Shown here: positions 5,830 through 8,836 of the stretch, piece after piece
How positions within the stretch are numbered: position 1 is the stretch's first letter
How the letters are laid out: each line of letters begins with the position of its first letter
DNA from: Candidatus Multiplicimicrobium inquinatum
Lineage (GTDB): Bacteria; Omnitrophota; Omnitrophia; Omnitrophales; Aquincolibacteriaceae
Direction of reading: 5' to 3'
NCBI GenBank assembly: GCA_002344825.1
Contig: DDUN01000044.1
Location: 1 to 8,836, forward strand
DNA length: 8,836 bases
Position numbers and translations under genes: made by a program
The notes under the pieces: model-generated
What the model was told of the DNA's origin: nothing
The model's database searches: none
The model's input: only the letters and a program-made list of their open reading frames with translations

Positions 5830-6753
5830 ATGAGAAAATTTACAGTGACTGAAAAAGCGCGGCTTTTGGATTATTTGTTTCAGATTTTGAAAGATACCAA
5901 GAAAAGCAACGTAAAACAGTTTTTGAAGGTGGGCGCGGTGCTGGTCAATGGTAAATCCATAACCCAGTTTGATCATCCGCTTGTGCCCGGAGATCAGGTC
6001 GCGATTAAATCCGCGCGTGATCCACGGCCAGTTGATCCGCCGGATTACAACGTCGAGGTTATTTATCAGGATGATTCGATTGTGATTATCAATAAACCCG
6101 CGGGCCTTTTATCGATTGCGACGGAGAAAGAAGGCGTTAAGACCGCGATTTTTGCTGTCGGAGAGTATTTGGATAAATTAGAAACAGAGAGGCTTCGCCA
6201 AATCGGAAGGCGCGAATCTGATTTTCGAGATAAGCCGATTTACATTGTGCACCGCTTGGATCAAGCCGCTTCCGGGTTGATGGTTTTTGCCAAGAGCGAA
6301 AGCGTCAAGTTGAAGCTGCAGGGCGAGTGGGATCAAGCCGTGAAAAAATACTATGCGGTTGTTGAAGGCGTTCCTAAAAATAGAACCGGTACTATTGAAA
6401 GTCATTTGCATGAAAGTGTTTCGCTGCGTGTGTACAGTACTCCTCCCGAAGAAGGCGGAAAGCTTTCTATTTCGCATTATGAAGTGATGCGGGCCAGCTC
6501 GCATTACGCGATTCTTGAAGTGAAAATTGACACCGGACGGAAACATCAAATTCGCGTGCATCTTTCAGACTCCGGACATCCCATCGCGGGAGACGACCGT
6601 TATGGAAGCCGCACGAACCCCATACGCCGATTGGCGCTGCATGGGTGCTATCTTTCTTTCAAACATCCCGTGACAGATAAGCAGGTTGTGTTTCATAGTG
6701 AGTTGCCGCGCTCATTTGATCAGATTTTGAACCAAGACAGGATGAACAGGTAA
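5830..6753 (+). CDS. RluA-family RNA pseudouridine synthase
   Basis: Isomerises specific uridines in RNA to pseudouridine, most likely in 23S rRNA; the target site cannot be told from sequence. With ATG 5830 the protein is 307 residues. An N-terminal S4 RNA-binding domain spans about 10-60 (RLLDYLF ... VLVNG ... LVPGDQV). The catalytic domain follows, with NKPAG at 88-92, HRLDQAASGL at 141-150 carrying catalytic Asp144, and GRKHQIRVH at 236-244. The usual HRLDxxTSG is HRLDxxASG here, with Ala replacing Thr next to the active site, a mild deviation. It starts 1 base after the phosphatase stop and ends 4 bases before rho, so these are probably translationally linked. RluD, RluC or a distinct subgroup are all possible. 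Confidence 0.94.
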   Translation: MRKFTVTEKARLLDYLFQILKDTKKSNVKQFLKVGAVLVNGKSITQFDHPLVPGDQVAIKSARDPRPVDPPDYNVEVIYQDDSIVIINKPAGLLSIATEKEGVKTAIFAVGEYLDKLETERLRQIGRRESDFRDKPIYIVHRLDQAASGLMVFAKSESVKLKLQGEWDQAVKKYYAVVEGVPKNRTGTIESHLHESVSLRVYSTPPEEGGKLSISHYEVMRASSHYAILEVKIDTGRKHQIRVHLSDSGHPIAGDDRYGSRTNPIRRLALHGCYLSFKHPVTDKQVVFHSELPRSFDQILNQDRMNR

Positions 6754-6757
6754 AAGC

Positions 6758-7756
6758 ATGCGTGATTTTCAGCAGGGCAGACAGCGTGATTATCGGGATT
6801 CAAGACAGCCTCCCCGCCGTGGTTTTAGAGGCGGCGAGCGAGGTGATTCGAACCGGGCTCGGCCATCGGCTCCGCCCATGAATGAAGATCAGAAAAACTT
6901 TTTTGCCGGTGTTCCGATTGACCCGGCTCCGCGTATTCGGCTCGAAGAAGGATCTTCCGAACTGACGGTTCGCGCTTTGGATTTAATTTGTCCCATCGGC
7001 CGCGGGCAGCGCGGTCTTATTGTTGCTCCTCCGGGTTCGGGCAAAACGACGTTTCTTAAGGATATTTGTCATGCGGTTTCAAAAGGTTTTCCTGATATTA
7101 AGCTTTACTGTCTTTTAATTGATGAGCGTCCGGAAGAAGTGACTGATTTTCGCCGCACGGTTCATGCGGATGTGCGCTGGTCCTCGTCGGATGAAAGTTA
7201 TGATAACCACATTCGCGTGGCGGATGAATTGATGCGCGAAGCTTACCGTGATGCCGCGGCGGGAAAACATGTGATGGTGATGATTGATTCTTTGACGCGC
7301 CTTTCACGCGTGCATAATGCCGAAAGACAGAGCAGTGGGCGGACGCTTTCCGGCGGTGTGGACGCGCGAGCGCTTGAAATTCCGCGCCGAATTTTTGGAT
7401 CAGCGCGAAATATTGAAAATGGCGGCTCATTGACTATTTTGGCTACCATTTTGGTGGATACCGGGAGCCGGATGGATCAAATGATTTTTGAAGAGTTTAA
7501 GGGAACCGGAAACATGGAAGTCTATTTATCGCGCGAAATAGCCGGGCAAAGGGTCTATCCGGCAATTGATATTGCCCAGAGCGCGACACGTAAAGAGTTG
7601 CAGCTTATAGGGTTAGATGAATTTGAAAAGGTAAGCCTTTTAAGGCGTGTTTTGCTTGAAATGGGTAAAGTGGAATCGGCTAAAATCCTTGTTTCACAGC
7701 TTCAAAAGTACCCCAATAATGCCGCTTTGCTGGCTGCCATTCAGCCTCAAAAATAG
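6758..7756 (+). CDS. rho: Transcription termination factor Rho, short form lacking the N-terminal RNA-binding domain
   Basis: A hexameric RNA-dependent ATPase that ends transcription by translocating along RNA. The 332 residues compare with about 419 in E. coli. The ATPase core is intact: APPGSGKTT (Walker A, 90-98), LIDERPEEVTD (120-130), MVMIDSLTRL (Walker B, 173-182), Q-loop SGRTLSGG (193-200), R-loop EEFKGTGN (245-252) and Arg278 in TRKE (277-280), the likely arginine finger. The helical bundle and cold-shock-like primary RNA-binding domain are missing. In their place is a roughly 40-residue Arg/Gly/Pro-rich tail, followed by NFFAGVPIDPAPRIRLE, which joins the core. No longer upstream frame exists, since the previous gene ends 4 bp before. 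AGG at 6748-6750 is a plausible ribosome site. It may be a second Rho or the only one; the window cannot tell. Confidence 0.93.
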   Translation: MRDFQQGRQRDYRDSRQPPRRGFRGGERGDSNRARPSAPPMNEDQKNFFAGVPIDPAPRIRLEEGSSELTVRALDLICPIGRGQRGLIVAPPGSGKTTFLKDICHAVSKGFPDIKLYCLLIDERPEEVTDFRRTVHADVRWSSSDESYDNHIRVADELMREAYRDAAAGKHVMVMIDSLTRLSRVHNAERQSSGRTLSGGVDARALEIPRRIFGSARNIENGGSLTILATILVDTGSRMDQMIFEEFKGTGNMEVYLSREIAGQRVYPAIDIAQSATRKELQLIGLDEFEKVSLLRRVLLEMGKVESAKILVSQLQKYPNNAALLAAIQPQK

Positions 7757-7907
7757 GGCTCCAAAAAGAGGAGTTGTGTATTCGCAGTTTTACCGTAAAT
7801 GACACCTAAAGACTCTCTGCAGAAAGCCGTAACATATCCAGTGACAACCAGTTAAAGGTTGCTTTGATTGGGATGTTGCAGAATTAATTAGTTTTACTAA
7901 ATCAAGC

Positions 7908-7912
7908 AGGAG
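7908..7912 (+). promoter_or_regulatory. Ribosome binding site for the ExeA-like gene
   Basis: AGGAG lies 8 bases before GTG 7921 and supports that non-ATG start, as does the protein's immediate match to the ExeA N-terminus. The rest of the 164-bp gap shows no clear promoter; the only hairpin is a weak 5-bp CAACC/GGTTG at 7845-7861. Confidence 0.7.
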
Positions 7913-7920
7913 ATTCGTAA

Positions 7921-8793
7921 GTGAGCTATTTCAAAATTCTCGGTTTTGAAAAAGAGCCTTTTTCCACCAGCCCTGATCCGGAATTTCTTTATTTCACGGA
8001 TGCGCATCAGTCTGTTCTTACGAACGCTCTGATTGAGCTGAGGCTCAAGCGCGGATTGTCCGTCATTTTAGGGGATGTAGGCACCGGTAAAACCACTCTC
8101 TCCAGAAAACTAATTCAATCGCTGAAAGAGCGCGAAGATTTTATTGTTCATTGTGTGCTTGATCCGTGCTTTGAGAGTGAGCATGAGTTTATGCATTCGC
8201 TGATACGCAATTTCGATATTAATTTGGATGCGTATTGTCCGCACCGCCGCGGCTCAGGACAAACGACTGTGCTTGATTTGAAAGAGGTTCTTGAGAAATT
8301 TCTCTTTGACCGCTGTGTAGTCGAAAATAAAAGTGTTGTTTTGATCGTGGATGAGGCTCAAAAACTCTCTGATCTTTCGATTGAAATGCTGCGGGTTATT
8401 TTGAATTATGAAACCAATCAGAATAAGCTTTTACAGTTGGTTATCTTCGGGCAGATGGAGCTTTACTCTAGGCTTTTGCAGTTCCCTAACTTTTTGGATC
8501 GTATCAGCTTTAAATATACGCTTAATCCTCTCGGTTTGCAGGAAACGCGTGAGATGATTCAATTCAGAATCAAACAAGCAGGGTATCAATCCCGCCATCT
8601 GCTTTTTAACGATGATGCAATTGAGTTTATACATCGTGTTTCCAAGGGGTACCCTCGAAAAATAACCTCGCTCTGCCATCGCGCGCTTAAGACTTTGGTC
8701 ATGAAGCAGAAATGGACTGTGGATTCGGAAATGATGCGTGAATTGGTAGATGAAGATGTGCGGCTCGGATGGCAGATTCCAGCGCATCACTAA
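7921..8793 (+). CDS. ExeA-like AAA+ ATPase (GspA/ExeA family)
   Basis: A P-loop ATPase of the family that includes ExeA/GspA of type II secretion and the transposition regulator TniB. The N-terminus FKILGFEKEPFSTSPDPEFL is the typical ExeA opening. GDVGTGKTT at 51-59 is Walker A, VVLIVDEAQ at 139-147 Walker B, VIFGQ at 174-178 sensor 1, Arg194 in FLDRISFKY a likely arginine finger, and GYPRKI at 243-248 sensor 2. At 290 residues it is only the ATPase module; the membrane segment and peptidoglycan-binding domain of full ExeA are absent. It therefore probably acts with a partner encoded nearby. It starts with GTG behind a good AGGAG site, 164 bp after rho, so it may head a new operon. The next gene overlaps its end by 25 bp. 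No transposase lies in the window, so a secretion/pilus role is favoured over transposition. Confidence 0.9.
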   Translation: MSYFKILGFEKEPFSTSPDPEFLYFTDAHQSVLTNALIELRLKRGLSVILGDVGTGKTTLSRKLIQSLKEREDFIVHCVLDPCFESEHEFMHSLIRNFDINLDAYCPHRRGSGQTTVLDLKEVLEKFLFDRCVVENKSVVLIVDEAQKLSDLSIEMLRVILNYETNQNKLLQLVIFGQMELYSRLLQFPNFLDRISFKYTLNPLGLQETREMIQFRIKQAGYQSRHLLFNDDAIEFIHRVSKGYPRKITSLCHRALKTLVMKQKWTVDSEMMRELVDEDVRLGWQIPAHH

Positions 8794-8836
8794 GTCCGGA
8801 AAAGAGGCTGCTCCAGCTGATTGAGGGCGGTTCACC
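8769..8836 (+). CDS. Start of a downstream gene, truncated by the window edge
   Basis: ATG 8769 opens a frame that stays open for 22 codons to the window end, overlapping the ExeA-like gene by 25 bp. The peptide MADSSASLSPEKRLLQLIEG is hydrophilic and then amphipathic. From memory, an 'SPE-LL-LI' start occurs in proteins encoded next to ExeA-like ATPases in some uncultured bacteria, but I cannot verify this here. The ribosome site is weak, consistent with translational coupling. Function unknown; no domain is visible. Confidence 0.6.
   Translation, partial: MADSSASLSPEKRLLQLIEGGS

Noticed and set aside
7845..7869. Terminator after rho (CAACC/GGTTG hairpin)
   Set aside because: The stem is only 5 bp and is followed by CTTTGATT rather than a T run.
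7870..7880. Sigma-54 promoter before the ExeA-like gene (GGGATGTTGCA)
   Set aside because: GG and GC are too close together for the -24/-12 geometry.
8431..8835. Minus-strand frame opposite the end of the ExeA-like gene
   Set aside because: It overlaps a clear AAA+ gene throughout and shows no recognisable domain; a shadow frame.

Overview
The window is a bacterial chromosomal segment with moderate GC. It is dense with genes, and most have Shine-Dalgarno sequences. Glutathione synthesis genes and a small ExeA-type ATPase suggest a Gram-negative-type (diderm) bacterium. A Rho protein without its usual N-terminal RNA-binding half, together with the ExeA gene and the 'SPEKRLLQLI' start of the next gene, reminds me of uncultured PVC/Omnitrophota-like lineages. 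That placement is from memory and is tentative; the sequence alone does not settle it.

Layout. (1) 23-2437: two divergent genes for glutathione synthesis, gshB on the minus strand and gshA (GCS2/plant-type glutamate-cysteine ligase) on the plus strand, share an 87-bp spacer. Together they encode both steps from glutamate, cysteine and glycine to glutathione. (2) 2474-2547: a tRNA-Pro with anticodon CGG. Its likely -10 box overlaps the gshA stop codon. (3) 2528-2923: a repeat-rich non-coding stretch built around the 3' end of the tRNA. The last 20 bases of the tRNA form the outer left arm of an inverted repeat with about 43 paired positions. Its outer right arm is repeated exactly 200 bp further on, and two other strong hairpins lie between. 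This is the least conventional part of the window. (4) 3018-7756: a tight plus-strand run of pyruvate kinase, an unrecognised HEAGH membrane protein, a histidine phosphatase, an RluA-family pseudouridine synthase and a short Rho. Spacings are 41 bp, a 14-bp overlap, 1 bp and 4 bp, so this is probably one operon. (5) 7921-8836: after a 164-bp gap, an ExeA-like AAA ATPase and the first 22 codons of an overlapping downstream gene that runs off the window.

Most genes are ordinary housekeeping functions. The points worth a second look are the tRNA-end-derived palindromes at 2528-2923, the Rho lacking the primary RNA-binding domain, and the small putative membrane metalloprotein encoded between pyruvate kinase and the phosphatase. 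I saw no CRISPR array, transposase, integrase, toxin-antitoxin pair or recognisable defence system.
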